IMG/VR virus record: IMGVR_UViG_3300030098_005518
Span: 1 to 45,805 of that record
Strand: one strand, 5' to 3'
Origin: a virus
DNA length: 45,805 nt
The notes under the pieces are model-generated. The model saw only the letters and a program-made list of their open reading frames with translations, ran no database searches and was not told where the DNA came from. Shown piece after piece: positions 24,640 through 31,740 of the stretch. Both the position numbers and the translations under genes were made by a program. The stretch's first letter is position 1. Every line of letters begins with the position of its first letter.

Positions 24640-25511
24640 TCATCACCCCACGGATCTTCTTCGTCGCTCTTGGGGCTTTCTGAGATAACAACATCTGAGT
24701 CATCAAAGGCATCAGATCCAGTTACTGCTTCAACTAGTGAACGGCCCTCTGCCATATGGTCTTCAATCCATTCAAGCACCATTTCTAAATCAGAGTCTTT
24801 AGCCGTCCCGTCAATCGGAACCTTGTGATACTTAAGAATCTGTTTACAGATCTCAAAGCAATCAACCTTGGTGTCGCAATCACACCACATACTCACTACA
24901 TGCACCAGCTTCTCTTTGATTGGCATGTCATCCTCTTTGTCAGAGGGCGTAGGATCGCCGATCTGAGGCGTTTCTCTTTGAGGTGCCGCTGAAGACTTTG
25001 GATCTTCAGGGATCTCTGATTCGCCGTGCTCGTGGACATACACAGGCGCAGAGCCAAGGGCGTCTGGACAATGCTCACGATAGCCTGATGAGATCGCCCT
25101 AGCAAAGAGCATGGCTTTGGGCCACTTGCTCCAGTTGTCACCACGTAGCCCCGCTTTATTGGCATCTTCAATACTGAAAGTAGTTGTGCCAATCTCCTCC
25201 TTCTCCTTTTCGCTCGTGTCAAAGAAGGTGATGGAACACTCTGTTTCAGTTGTCTTCGCACGGTAGTCGTACTTTCCCGACCGCTTGATGGCGGCGGCCA
25301 TCAGGTTGGCGGCGAGTACTACTTTGCCTCTAATGATATATAGGCCTGCCATTGAATCGTAATCATTTAGGCCAAGCCCTCTGCCCACGATCAACTTCGA
25401 TGCGGCTGTTGCAACACTTTTTGCATCGGGAAACATACCCGACTGAACGAACACTTCTGCAACTTGAAGTGGCGTCATTTCTGCTTGAGGAATTGTTGCT
25501 AATCCAGTCAT
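24636..25511 (-). CDS. RecT-like single-strand annealing protein (291 aa)
   Basis: I chose ATG 25511 (MTGLATIPQAEMTPLQVAEV), overlapping the nuclease stop as ATGA. Residues 30-150 follow the RecT/Bet core: ASKLIVGRGLGLNDYDSMAG, LYIIRGKVVLAANLMAAAI and the acidic/aromatic KAMLFARAISSGYREHCPD. These proteins coat and anneal single strands. The last 110 residues are acidic (ending EEDPWGDE), like the SSB-style C-terminal tails that recruit partners. The neighbouring nuclease would supply the resected ends. Confidence 0.85.
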   Translation of the reverse strand: MTGLATIPQAEMTPLQVAEVFVQSGMFPDAKSVATAASKLIVGRGLGLNDYDSMAGLYIIRGKVVLAANLMAAAIKRSGKYDYRAKTTETECSITFFDTSEKEKEEIGTTTFSIEDANKAGLRGDNWSKWPKAMLFARAISSGYREHCPDALGSAPVYVHEHGESEIPEDPKSSAAPQRETPQIGDPTPSDKEDDMPIKEKLVHVVSMWCDCDTKVDCFEICKQILKYHKVPIDGTAKDSDLEMVLEWIEDHMAEGRSLVEAVTGSDAFDDSDVVISESPKSDEEDPWGDE

Positions 25512-26515
25512 TTGTTCTCCATAAGTTCTGGCGTATCGCCTCTTGCACAAAAATCTTGAGCTTCGCATATTTGACATCCAACGGGGTCAGGGATCTTTGG
25601 AAAGAATCCCGAACGCATCATTGCCACACGGTCAAGTAGGTCAGCTTTCATACTGTTAATCGCTTCAGGTTTGAAGTTTACAGGCCTCATAATGTTGTGT
25701 ATTGGCCTCGTGTCCCCTTTCTTGTACTGCACTTCAGACCCGTCCTCGTCTTTGATGATAGTTTTGCGAGCGAATGGCTTAAGGTAGGGAAGGTGACACC
25801 ACAGCATTTGTGGCACCTCGCCATACTCCACCCACCCATCTACTGCTTTGTAGGCCATGACTGAGCCTTCAAGGATCATGAGCCAGTAAAGGTACATTTG
25901 TAAGTGACGAGAGAGGTACGCCTTGGTTGGAGCAACCTGACGGTATTTCCAATCAATACACAGAAGTCTTTGTTCGCCATGACCAAATACATTTGAAGTG
26001 TCGCGCACTAATAGGTCAATATGACTGGCAAAACTTGTGTCACCAATCTTCACTCGGCACGGCAACTCAGTGCCAACCAGCTCACACTGGTCAAACAGAG
26101 GCATGAGTTGTTCGTAGTATTTCAGCTTCACAAAGCCAATCTCTTCAAGGATCTCGTCTTTATTGCGGAGCACTGCATCACTCACAATGCGGCCCTCCCC
26201 CTCTAGCTCGTGCACTAAATCCTCAAATGCCTCTTCGTTGATATCTTGGTGATTTTGTTCATGAACGCATTCGAGTATTTTGCCAATGAGCACCCCCTTA
26301 AAAAGGGCTGTCGTTGCCACTGGTTTCGTCTTCTGCTCGTGTTTCAACAGAACCTTGTGTGGGCATGTGTCCGTCAGATCTGATGTGTGAATGTCCGAAA
26401 TCACTGACAGACTCAAAGGGGTTCTTATCGTCGTATGGCATGGTATTCCTTTCCTCGATGATCTTTCCGATTGCTCGGTACAGCCTATCGACTGTGTATT
26501 GGGTTGTATTGTCAT
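25508..26515 (-). CDS. Cas4/RecB-like PD-(D/E)XK nuclease with iron-sulfur cysteines (335 aa)
   Basis: The start ATG 26515 has GGAGG at ideal spacing. Catalytic residues are His165-Ile-Asp167 (SHIDLLVRD) and Asp188-Trp-Lys190 (CIDWKYRQ), followed by RHLQMYLYW (Gln206), the motif set of PD-(D/E)XK nucleases. Cys51 (TDTCPHK) plus a C-terminal CxxCx5C (CQICEAQDFC) form the four-cysteine 4Fe-4S signature of Cas4/AddB types. Such enzymes resect DNA ends for annealing. Cys51 lies in the segment that also encodes the tail of the XRE gene in another frame, so the 218-nt overlap is probably real. It is ATGA-coupled to the RecT-like gene. Confidence 0.85.
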   Translation of the reverse strand: MTIQPNTQSIGCTEQSERSSRKGIPCHTTIRTPLSLSVISDIHTSDLTDTCPHKVLLKHEQKTKPVATTALFKGVLIGKILECVHEQNHQDINEEAFEDLVHELEGEGRIVSDAVLRNKDEILEEIGFVKLKYYEQLMPLFDQCELVGTELPCRVKIGDTSFASHIDLLVRDTSNVFGHGEQRLLCIDWKYRQVAPTKAYLSRHLQMYLYWLMILEGSVMAYKAVDGWVEYGEVPQMLWCHLPYLKPFARKTIIKDEDGSEVQYKKGDTRPIHNIMRPVNFKPEAINSMKADLLDRVAMMRSGFFPKIPDPVGCQICEAQDFCARGDTPELMENK

Positions 26516-26648
26516 GGTGTCCTCCAAGAAACCTGCATATCCATCCCACGCTGAGTCCACTCTTCTCAGCTAATTCTGGGTAGGTTATTTTCCAATGATC
26601 TTTAAAAGATTGGATTCTTTCTCTGTATTCTTTTGTTGACATCATCAT
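26298..26648 (-). CDS. XRE-family helix-turn-helix regulator (116 aa)
   Basis: The HTH is clear: TYPELAEKSGLSVGWICRFL followed by YTVDRLYRAIGKII. I place the start at the ATG-ATG-ATG run (26648-26640, GGAA upstream); 26690 is an alternative. The C-terminal 45 residues (from about DDKNPFESV) are hydrophilic and overlap the start of the nuclease gene in a different frame for 218 nt. It likely controls early or replication transcription. Its operator is unknown; palindromes at 27280 and 34192 are candidates. Confidence 0.8.
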   Translation of the reverse strand: MMMSTKEYRERIQSFKDHWKITYPELAEKSGLSVGWICRFLGGHHDNTTQYTVDRLYRAIGKIIEERNTMPYDDKNPFESVSDFGHSHIRSDGHMPTQGSVETRAEDETSGNDSPF

Positions 26649-26708
26649 CGTTATTTCCAAGAAATGCGTGATTTTAAAAGGTATGCGCATCCCACCTACC
26701 GCGAAAGG

Positions 26709-26969
26709 TTAGCTTATATCTTGATTCATTTTTTCAATGATGCTGTCGGCCAAGATTGTTTCAAGCACACTGAATGTCTTTTTAATTCCCGTGACACTCG
26801 TTTCCCAGTGAGAGGGCCATTCATCCCCTCCTCGAACTGATCCGAATTTGGATATGCCGATCTTAGTAAGCGTTTCCCCTAGCTCATCGACTGCTTTAAA
26901 GGCGGCTGCTAGTGCGCCAACTTCGTAAGGCACTCGAAGGCTAATGTTGATAGTTTCAACGTCTGACAT
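26709..26969 (-). CDS. Hypothetical early protein (86 aa)
   Basis: MSDVETINISLRVPYEVGAL starts a compact alpha/beta-looking protein, with a strand then helices (LAAAFKAVDELGETLTKIG) and a C-terminal helix (VLETILADSIIEKM). No Cys, no membrane span, no known motif. It starts 2 nt after the preceding gene stop, within the unit driven by the promoter at 27264-27293. It is probably a small host-takeover or replication accessory protein; unproven. Confidence 0.65.
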   Translation of the reverse strand: MSDVETINISLRVPYEVGALAAAFKAVDELGETLTKIGISKFGSVRGGDEWPSHWETSVTGIKKTFSVLETILADSIIEKMNQDIS

Positions 26970-26971
26970 AG

Positions 26972-27226
26972 CTACTCGTCCCCTTTCTCACTCAAGATTA
27001 TTTTGCCCATAGTGTTGTACATATCAACATTGGTGGTGCATTGGACTTCAATCTCCCGCATAACAGCCTCTTTGATTGTGATTTGGTCAAACTCCATATT
27101 GGCCAAAGTAACCAAACCACTTTCATCCTCGTCCAAGGTTAAAACAATAAGGCCGTTGTAAACAGGGGTGCCAGTTGTGCCAACGGTGACATTCACCGAG
27201 ACAGGTATTTTTGAAATTCGTAGCAT
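26972..27226 (-). CDS. Hypothetical early protein (84 aa) behind a consensus promoter
   Basis: I chose ATG 27226 (MLRISKIPVSVNVTVGTTGT) because AGGAGAA lies 7 nt upstream and the start falls about 30 nt after the predicted transcription start. The frame is open further (to 27286), but that part would sit on the promoter itself. The protein alternates strands (VNVTVGTTGTPVYNGLIVLT) and ends in GDE. No recognised domain. Confidence 0.65.
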   Translation of the reverse strand: MLRISKIPVSVNVTVGTTGTPVYNGLIVLTLDEDESGLVTLANMEFDQITIKEAVMREIEVQCTTNVDMYNTMGKIILSEKGDE

Positions 27227-27263
27227 GTCAAATTCTCCTATAAGTTCCACGGGGAACATTACA

Positions 27264-27293
27264 AGTATATCATCAACCATTGACATCTGTCAA
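27264..27293 (-). promoter_or_regulatory. Strong sigma-70-like promoter with palindrome over the -35 box
   Basis: On the minus strand TTGACA (27293-27288), an 18-nt spacer, then TATACT (27269-27264): a perfect -35 and five of six -10 bases. The -35 lies in the palindrome TTGACATCTGTCAA (27280-27293), a likely operator half. It sits upstream of the 84-aa gene, whose best ribosome site starts 30 nt further on. Host RNA polymerase could use it directly. Confidence 0.7.
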
Positions 27294-27307
27294 GGTTGAA
27301 TGACATT

Positions 27308-27325
27308 GTCTCGCCAGCGCGACGA
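27308..27325. repeat. Copy of GTCTCGCCAGCGCGACGA motif (identical at 34310-34327)
   Basis: GTCTCGCCAGCGCGACGA is identical over 18 bp to 34310-34327 and shares a 12-bp core with 1481 and 17492. It is non-coding here, between a 36-aa gene and the promoter at 27264-27293. As at 17492 it begins a few bases after a stop codon on the minus strand. Confidence 0.7.
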
Positions 27326-27330
27326 GGTTG

Positions 27331-27441
27331 TTATTTACTCATTTGAACCAGTGCCCAGATCACAAGAAGTGACCAAGCAAACACGGCCATTGCCGTGCTT
27401 GACATGGTGGTGTTCGGGCTAGTGTCTTTCCATCGCCTCAT
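27331..27441 (-). CDS. Small single-span membrane protein (36 aa)
   Basis: ATG 27441 (MRRWKDTSPNTTMSSTAMAV) to TAA 27331. The middle FAWSLLVIWALVQM is one clean hydrophobic span after a basic-polar lead, the usual shape of tiny phage membrane peptides. GGTGAT lies upstream. It fills a gap between two genes on the same strand. Function unknown; a host-membrane modulator is a guess. Confidence 0.5.
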   Translation of the reverse strand: MRRWKDTSPNTTMSSTAMAVFAWSLLVIWALVQMSK

Positions 27442-27453
27442 GGTTATCACCAA

Positions 27454-27852
27454 TCATCGAGTTATTTTAATGGAACCAATCGATTCGTTTCCGTGTTTCC
27501 ATTCTGCGTAGCAGGCTCCAGGTAAGGCTTTTTCTTTACTGGCCATAATCCAGGACTTGACCACAGACCTAGCAGCAGACTCAGCAGAATCTGAGGTGAA
27601 CTCATCTCTACTCACGATGCCCATTTGAACAACGAGCTTGTACGGTTCTTTTTCATCTGTTTCTTCGTCTAAATCATGCTTGCTTATGACAAAGACCAGA
27701 CAGTTATCAATCACGCTCCACTCATCGCTATTCCACGAGTTGGGCAGCTTGGCAATGATAGTGTTGATTATTCGGTCATCGTTTGGCGGGGTTGGCCATA
27801 GTTCAGTACCAGAAACAAGTATGTTTACACACAGGACATATGCGTCATTCAT
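27454..27852 (-). CDS. Hypothetical early protein (132 aa)
   Basis: I chose ATG 27852 (MNDAYVLCVNILVSGTELWP); the TTG start at 27867 would overlap the previous stop. The middle reads WNSDEWSVIDNCLVFVISKHDLDEE and the end HGNESIGSIKITR. The alternation of strands and helices and the two cysteines near the start are the only visible features. It follows the GP88-like gene with 12-nt spacing. No domain recognised. Confidence 0.65.
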   Translation of the reverse strand: MNDAYVLCVNILVSGTELWPTPPNDDRIINTIIAKLPNSWNSDEWSVIDNCLVFVISKHDLDEETDEKEPYKLVVQMGIVSRDEFTSDSAESAARSVVKSWIMASKEKALPGACYAEWKHGNESIGSIKITR

Positions 27853-27863
27853 TAACTTTTCTT

Positions 27864-28778
27864 TCAACTATGAGTTGCGCTTGAAACAACAAACCCAGAC
27901 TGATCACCCCTTGCACTGCCCTTGGCTCTAAGGCCAACAACATGCCCAGGTGCATCACGCCACCGTTCGTCATTAAGATCGCCATCAATAACAGGAAAGC
28001 CATGCCACGTTGATGGCAATGTCTGTGATGGCTTAGTGTCAAAAACTACTGCCACGTTATGGCCATCCTCAAGAGCTTTGATGCACTCGTCATCACGGCC
28101 CTCTTGCCTCGACAAAGTAATGTGATAATTTTTTGGACGATCTTGGTACAGGTACTTCGCGACCTTGGTGTAGTCATAAAACTGTATATCGGGCAAAGCA
28201 TCTTCAAACAACCAACGAGTTTTACGTGTCCAGTTCAAATCGCTGATTACATTGAGCCTGCAAGCAATATTTTGCTTTTTCTTGTGTTTAAGCAACTCTC
28301 TACCCACTGCCCATATAAATAACTCTGGATGCTCTGCAAAACATCTTGTCTTCGCAATTCGTGCAACCGTAACGCCGTTATATCTGCCATTACCAGCTGT
28401 AGCTAAACACACATGGCTACAGTTGCCAGCCATAGGGCACAAATCCCCACAACCAGAAGTGGCAGAAGGCGCAAGAGAAAGGCCGTATGTAGGCCTAGAG
28501 CTTTTAGAAAGTTTAAGATTTTGATTTGGCTGTGTGAGTAATGATAGGAATGTTTTATGCCAACGCTTTAAATGACTACGCGCTTGCGCATCTACACATT
28601 TCCCATGCTTACCAGTATCTGCAATATCCATTGCTGGTATTTGCTTATTAACAGATAGCTTGCACACTGGTAAGTCGTTAAGCCACCCAGGCAATCGACT
28701 GTCTGAACATGGCGCACTAGCTTGATGCTGCCATACAGATAAAGGCACTGCTTTTACAGTGCCCTGGTAGGTTTTCAT
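27864..28778 (-). CDS. GP88-family protein (gene product 88-like), 304 aa
   Basis: The ATG at 28778 has AGGA 8 nt upstream. The region GLSLAPSATSGCGDLCPMAG and NCSHVCLATAGNGRYN (Cys110, 114, 120, 124) with the following TRCFAEHPELFIWAVGRELL and LNVISDLNW is the conserved core of the mycobacteriophage-type gene product 88 family. The four cysteines look like a metal or iron-sulfur site. The biochemical role of the family is not known; a radical-type or metal-dependent enzyme is a reasonable guess. It lies in the early region upstream of unnamed small genes. Confidence 0.8.
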   Translation of the reverse strand: MKTYQGTVKAVPLSVWQHQASAPCSDSRLPGWLNDLPVCKLSVNKQIPAMDIADTGKHGKCVDAQARSHLKRWHKTFLSLLTQPNQNLKLSKSSRPTYGLSLAPSATSGCGDLCPMAGNCSHVCLATAGNGRYNGVTVARIAKTRCFAEHPELFIWAVGRELLKHKKKQNIACRLNVISDLNWTRKTRWLFEDALPDIQFYDYTKVAKYLYQDRPKNYHITLSRQEGRDDECIKALEDGHNVAVVFDTKPSQTLPSTWHGFPVIDGDLNDERWRDAPGHVVGLRAKGSARGDQSGFVVSSATHS

Positions 28779-28809
28779 GATCATAGTCCTTTTCTCTAAG
28801 TTGACTTGA

Positions 28810-29040
28810 TTAAATGTTGTCCGCTAGAAGCACAAAATAAAGCCGTGCGCATTGGCGCAATAATTCAACAGATATTTTTTTGTCTGAATCGGATTCCTTT
28901 ACAAACTCCTCAACATCATCTGCCTCAATATTGTCTGGAATAAAAATTATGTATGAATCATCGACTGGTGCAATAGTAGTTGACTCACTTAATACGCATG
29001 CCCATAAGCCTTCTTCTTCAGGGGTTTTTGCCGTTATCAT
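28810..29040 (-). CDS. Hypothetical small acidic early protein (76 aa)
   Basis: MITAKTPEEEGLWACVLSES opens a strongly acidic protein (many D and E), with a C-terminal helix SVELLRQCARLYFVLLADNI. Preceded by AGGAA. No domain. Acidic small early proteins can mimic DNA or bind host enzymes, but nothing here shows this. Confidence 0.6.
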   Translation of the reverse strand: MITAKTPEEEGLWACVLSESTTIAPVDDSYIIFIPDNIEADDVEEFVKESDSDKKISVELLRQCARLYFVLLADNI

Positions 29041-29043
29041 GTG

Positions 29044-29247
29044 TTAATCATTCCTTTGTTGTTCTCGAATTCGATCCTGATATTCCTTGAGTTTGCGTAT
29101 TGCGTCCGCCTTGTTATCGCAGTCGATGCGTCCGCCATCTTCTACAAAAGTGACATCATCAGTTACGATGTAATACTCCCAAGGTTGCTCACTCCAAGAC
29201 CCGCCCCCTATGTACGTGCGACCGCCATCTCTCTCGATATATGCCAT
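29044..29247 (-). CDS. Hypothetical small early protein (67 aa)
   Basis: MAYIERDGGRTYIGGGSWSE then strands (WEYYIVTDDVTFVEDGGRI) and a terminal helix (ADAIRKLKEYQDRIREQQ). TAATG coupling to the 113-aa gene upstream. This is a beta-beta-helix layout like many small host-takeover proteins. Not recognised. Confidence 0.65.
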   Translation of the reverse strand: MAYIERDGGRTYIGGGSWSEQPWEYYIVTDDVTFVEDGGRIDCDNKADAIRKLKEYQDRIREQQRND

Positions 29248-29588
29248 TAATCATTCCCTTCTTGATCTTGGGGGTAATCATCTTCACTCTCAAAGGGTGA
29301 ACTAAAACTTGTTGCGTAAGCATCGACTAGTTGCTGTACAAGATATTCAACACGCTTCCAAAAAGTATGTTGAACAGGGATTTGCCACTCAGGCATACGA
29401 TACAACTGCGATTCCTGTAACAACTCAACAAACCCATAGGTGCCATTTTCCCATGCATATTGAAGCTGGATTTGTTTTTCCCACAATATGTGCCGATCTT
29501 GGGCCCGTTTAAGCTCGTCTGGGTCAGTAGGAACAGAGACATTGAACTGCTTACAATGATCTTCAAACGGTACGTGTGTAAATTGCAT
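29247..29588 (-). CDS. Hypothetical early protein (113 aa)
   Basis: MQFTHVPFEDHCKQFNVSVP starts a mostly helical protein rich in Q, E, Y and W (for example KQIQLQYAWENGTYGF and FWKRVEYLVQQLVDAYA). The tail is acidic (SPFESEDDYPQDQEGND). No motif is identifiable. It is TAATG-coupled to the next gene. Confidence 0.65.
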   Translation of the reverse strand: MQFTHVPFEDHCKQFNVSVPTDPDELKRAQDRHILWEKQIQLQYAWENGTYGFVELLQESQLYRMPEWQIPVQHTFWKRVEYLVQQLVDAYATSFSSPFESEDDYPQDQEGND

Positions 29589-29590
29589 TG

Positions 29591-29878
29591 TTAACCCTTT
29601 CTGGAACTAAGTCTGCCGTGCGTTTTTTCACACCAATCCTCGATGAGGCAAAACTCAGCCTTCTTGCCCCCACCATCTCGGCGATCTGGTTCCCCATGCT
29701 TTTGCGTCCACTCGTAAGCTCTCAATCGAGCGGTTCCAACTCCCTCTGATACGATTTCCAGGAAAGTGCGCTTGCCGAAAAGACATGGGGTTGAGTACAG
29801 AACATAGGTTTTTGGCCTCAGTTCATTGTGTGCGTATTCGTTGCGCTTAAGTGCGTCGAGTTCGCTGAGTTCATTCAT
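29591..29878 (-). CDS. Hypothetical early protein (95 aa)
   Basis: MNELSELDALKRNEYAHNEL is helical, then LYSTPCLFGKRTFLEIVSEG and EFCLIEDWCEKTHG. ATGA overlap with the previous gene (29875-30126). Two short cysteine stretches are present but no zinc pattern. Not recognised. Confidence 0.6.
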   Translation of the reverse strand: MNELSELDALKRNEYAHNELRPKTYVLYSTPCLFGKRTFLEIVSEGVGTARLRAYEWTQKHGEPDRRDGGGKKAEFCLIEDWCEKTHGRLSSRKG

Positions 29879-30126
29879 GTTGTTCCCTTCTTTTCTGCCA
29901 CTAAGTTGGCGTGAAATTGACCATGCGCCGCGTCGTGATACTCCTCGATCTCAAAGCCAGCGTGCATGAGATCAGCCAGGAAATCTGTCAACGCTGTCCG
30001 CGAATAGTCGTCTTCGGAGCGGACAGCCTCGTTATCTAGGTCGTACCCCACCGCCATCGCCGCTGCGCGTAATGCATTCACCCCGCGCATCGCCCGTTCT
30101 AAGTTCGTCATCTTGCGTTCATTCAT
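29875..30126 (-). CDS. Hypothetical early protein (83 aa)
   Basis: I chose ATG 30126 (MNERKMTNLERAMRGVNALR), which has AAAGAG upstream and avoids a 46-nt overlap. The helical N-terminus is followed by TDFLADLMHAGFEIEEYHDAA, which could be a helix-strand unit. It is ATGA-coupled to the 95-aa gene. Not recognised. Confidence 0.6.
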   Translation of the reverse strand: MNERKMTNLERAMRGVNALRAAAMAVGYDLDNEAVRSEDDYSRTALTDFLADLMHAGFEIEEYHDAAHGQFHANLVAEKKGTT

Positions 30127-30136
30127 GTTGTCTCTT

Positions 30137-30532
30137 TCAGCAAGTGTTGTAATCATCAACAAGTGGGCATAGCCAATCTTCACTGGCCCACGTATTAATT
30201 TCTTTGCCGTCTAACGTAAAGAAACCATCTTCTCTGGTAGTGCGCACTCCGACATCATTTAACTCATGGAAGAAAACAGAAACTTCTCCATGAAATGCAA
30301 CCCAGTGTTGAAGGTTATCAATCAAACCTCGATCTAATAGATCGTTGATTGGCTCAATACCTTTGCCAAGCTGCATATCTCTAGGCTGATCGTATTCGAT
30401 TGAACAATGCAGTCCGAGCTTTTCGGCCTCTTTAAATATTGCAATAAGCGCGTTGTGTCGATCTTTGCCGCGCCTAATGCTGTTCATGATTTTTTCATTC
30501 ATCCACTCTGTATTTGGATCTCGTCCGTACAT
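30137..30532 (-). CDS. Hypothetical early protein (131 aa)
   Basis: MYGRDPNTEWMNEKIMNSIR; AAAGGG is upstream of the ATG. Central text DQPRDMQLGKGIEPINDLLD and NLQHWVAFHGEVSVFFHEL. Mixed helix/strand with several His and Trp; the end is TWASEDWLCPLVDDYNTC. No catalytic pattern I can name. Confidence 0.65.
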   Translation of the reverse strand: MYGRDPNTEWMNEKIMNSIRRGKDRHNALIAIFKEAEKLGLHCSIEYDQPRDMQLGKGIEPINDLLDRGLIDNLQHWVAFHGEVSVFFHELNDVGVRTTREDGFFTLDGKEINTWASEDWLCPLVDDYNTC

Positions 30533-30550
30533 GATAGTTACCCTTTCTTC

Positions 30551-30727
30551 TTAAGAGTGACAGTGTCCATCAGCCTCAATACCAATAACCATTGCTGCAC
30601 CTGTTTGGTCGCTGCTCACAACAACCGTTACGCAATCGTCACACGGTAGTGAGCATGGTTCACCTACATTGTCCCACCGTTGCTGTAGCGCAGCAATAGC
30701 CTCTTTTTGAGCTTCACTTAAAACCAT
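30551..30727 (-). CDS. Hypothetical small early protein (58 aa)
   Basis: I chose ATG 30727 (MVLSEAQKEAIAALQQRWDN), with GAGGAGAAC upstream. The helical first half is followed by CSLPCDDCVTVVVSSDQTGA, a CxxxC-DDC group that might bind metal, then a strand and DGHCHS at the end. Not recognised. Confidence 0.65.
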   Translation of the reverse strand: MVLSEAQKEAIAALQQRWDNVGEPCSLPCDDCVTVVVSSDQTGAAMVIGIEADGHCHS

Positions 30728-30738
30728 GATTGTTCTCC

Positions 30739-31065
30739 TCAAAAATCCCAAAGTTCATCGTTGCAATGCAATAAAGCATCTGCCCACCAATCGTCATCTT
30801 GACGACTCAAAATCTTTTTGATCGCGTCGTAGTTTGTCTGTTCTTGTTCCGTGGTTGGATCGTTATCAATAAACCGATCACCCCACTCAAGCTCAATGAC
30901 ATCGATCAGGTCAACGTCAGATATAAAGATATCACCTTCTGTGCGAACACACCAACCCCACCGCTCTTCAATGCTGTTGGATGTGCGAAGATCAAAGTCC
31001 AATAAAACAATCCCGTCCACTGGGAATCCATGCAGACGAGATTTAACTCGAAGCGGTTTTTTCAT
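30739..31065 (-). CDS. Hypothetical early protein (108 aa)
   Basis: MKKPLRVKSRLHGFPVDGIV is strand-rich, then LLDFDLRTSNSIEERWGWCV and a helix ending TDW-poor acidic DDDWWADALLHCNDELWDF. GAGGAA lies upstream. It is acidic with several Trp; no domain seen. The layout resembles small beta-sheet phage proteins. Confidence 0.65.
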   Translation of the reverse strand: MKKPLRVKSRLHGFPVDGIVLLDFDLRTSNSIEERWGWCVRTEGDIFISDVDLIDVIELEWGDRFIDNDPTTEQEQTNYDAIKKILSRQDDDWWADALLHCNDELWDF

Positions 31066-31077
31066 AGGGTTTATTCC

Positions 31078-31326
31078 TCAATATCGCTTTTCGTCCCAAT
31101 CTAGATTGCCTGAATCAACTACAACAGGATAAGGCCATGCATCGTCGCCTGTTTCTTGAATGACATGACGCAATACAGTACGTCCGTTACGTTGCTCATA
31201 GTGGGGACGAACATATACGTAGTTGTGTTCCCACTCATCATGCAATAATGAATACAAACTGACAGCCTGCCCTTCTTCAGGCCACTCAAGATCTAAAATG
31301 TCTAAGAAATCTTTTCTACTCATCAT
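31078..31326 (-). CDS. Hypothetical early protein (82 aa)
   Basis: MMSRKDFLDILDLEWPEEGQ, with two possible ATG starts (31326 or 31323), overlaps the previous gene stop by about 10 nt. HYEQRNGRTVLRHVIQETGD looks like a strand-helix unit. Acidic end (DSGNLDWDEKRY). Not recognised. Confidence 0.6.
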   Translation of the reverse strand: MMSRKDFLDILDLEWPEEGQAVSLYSLLHDEWEHNYVYVRPHYEQRNGRTVLRHVIQETGDDAWPYPVVVDSGNLDWDEKRY

Positions 31327-31615
31327 TTACCCCTTTCTCGGATGATAGGTTTGGTTTTTCATCTGTTACATGCACATGAGACAAGTGCCCAGATTTTTTC
31401 ATTAACGCTATTTTTCTTATACGGTAATACTGATCAATCCAAGAATCAGACCGTTCTTTGCCGTACTTCTTACGAAGGTATGAGAGGTACTCCCATATAT
31501 CCATTGCAGGATTAATTGGATGCGGCACACGTTGCCAAGCTGGGCGAGCGACATTGAGAGAGTTGACGTATAGAAGGTGTTCTTTTTCAAATTCAGTGCG
31601 CTGTATATCCGCCAT
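31316..31615 (-). CDS. Hypothetical early protein (99 aa)
   Basis: MADIQRTEFEKEHLLYVNSL has a strong AAAAGGGAAAGGAA upstream. It is mostly helical, with a YLSYLRKKYGKERSDSWIDQ-type basic/acidic helix in the middle. No domain seen. It is the second gene after the small membrane peptide. Confidence 0.65.
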   Translation of the reverse strand: MADIQRTEFEKEHLLYVNSLNVARPAWQRVPHPINPAMDIWEYLSYLRKKYGKERSDSWIDQYYRIRKIALMKKSGHLSHVHVTDEKPNLSSEKGVNDE

Positions 31616-31632
31616 ACTTATTCCTTTCCCTT

Positions 31633-31737
31633 TTAAAAGTTAAGGGTTGACTGCATTACGACATAGATCAAAGCAGTAAACAAAAACACTCCTGCAATGA
31701 GGAGTGCCATTTCGATAATGTTGCGTATTTGTTTCAC
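31633..31737 (-). CDS. Small single-span membrane protein (34 aa), GTG start
   Basis: GTG 31737, 3 nt after the upstream stop (TAA-CAA-GTG), gives MKQIRNIIEMALLIAGVFLF and a second half TALIYVVMQSTLNF, one strong hydrophobic span with a basic lead. An ATG inside (the M of EMALL) is an alternative start. It fills the gap between two genes, and the next gene has its own strong ribosome site. A tiny membrane modulator is plausible. Confidence 0.5.
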   Translation of the reverse strand: MKQIRNIIEMALLIAGVFLFTALIYVVMQSTLNF

Positions 31738-31740
31738 TTG

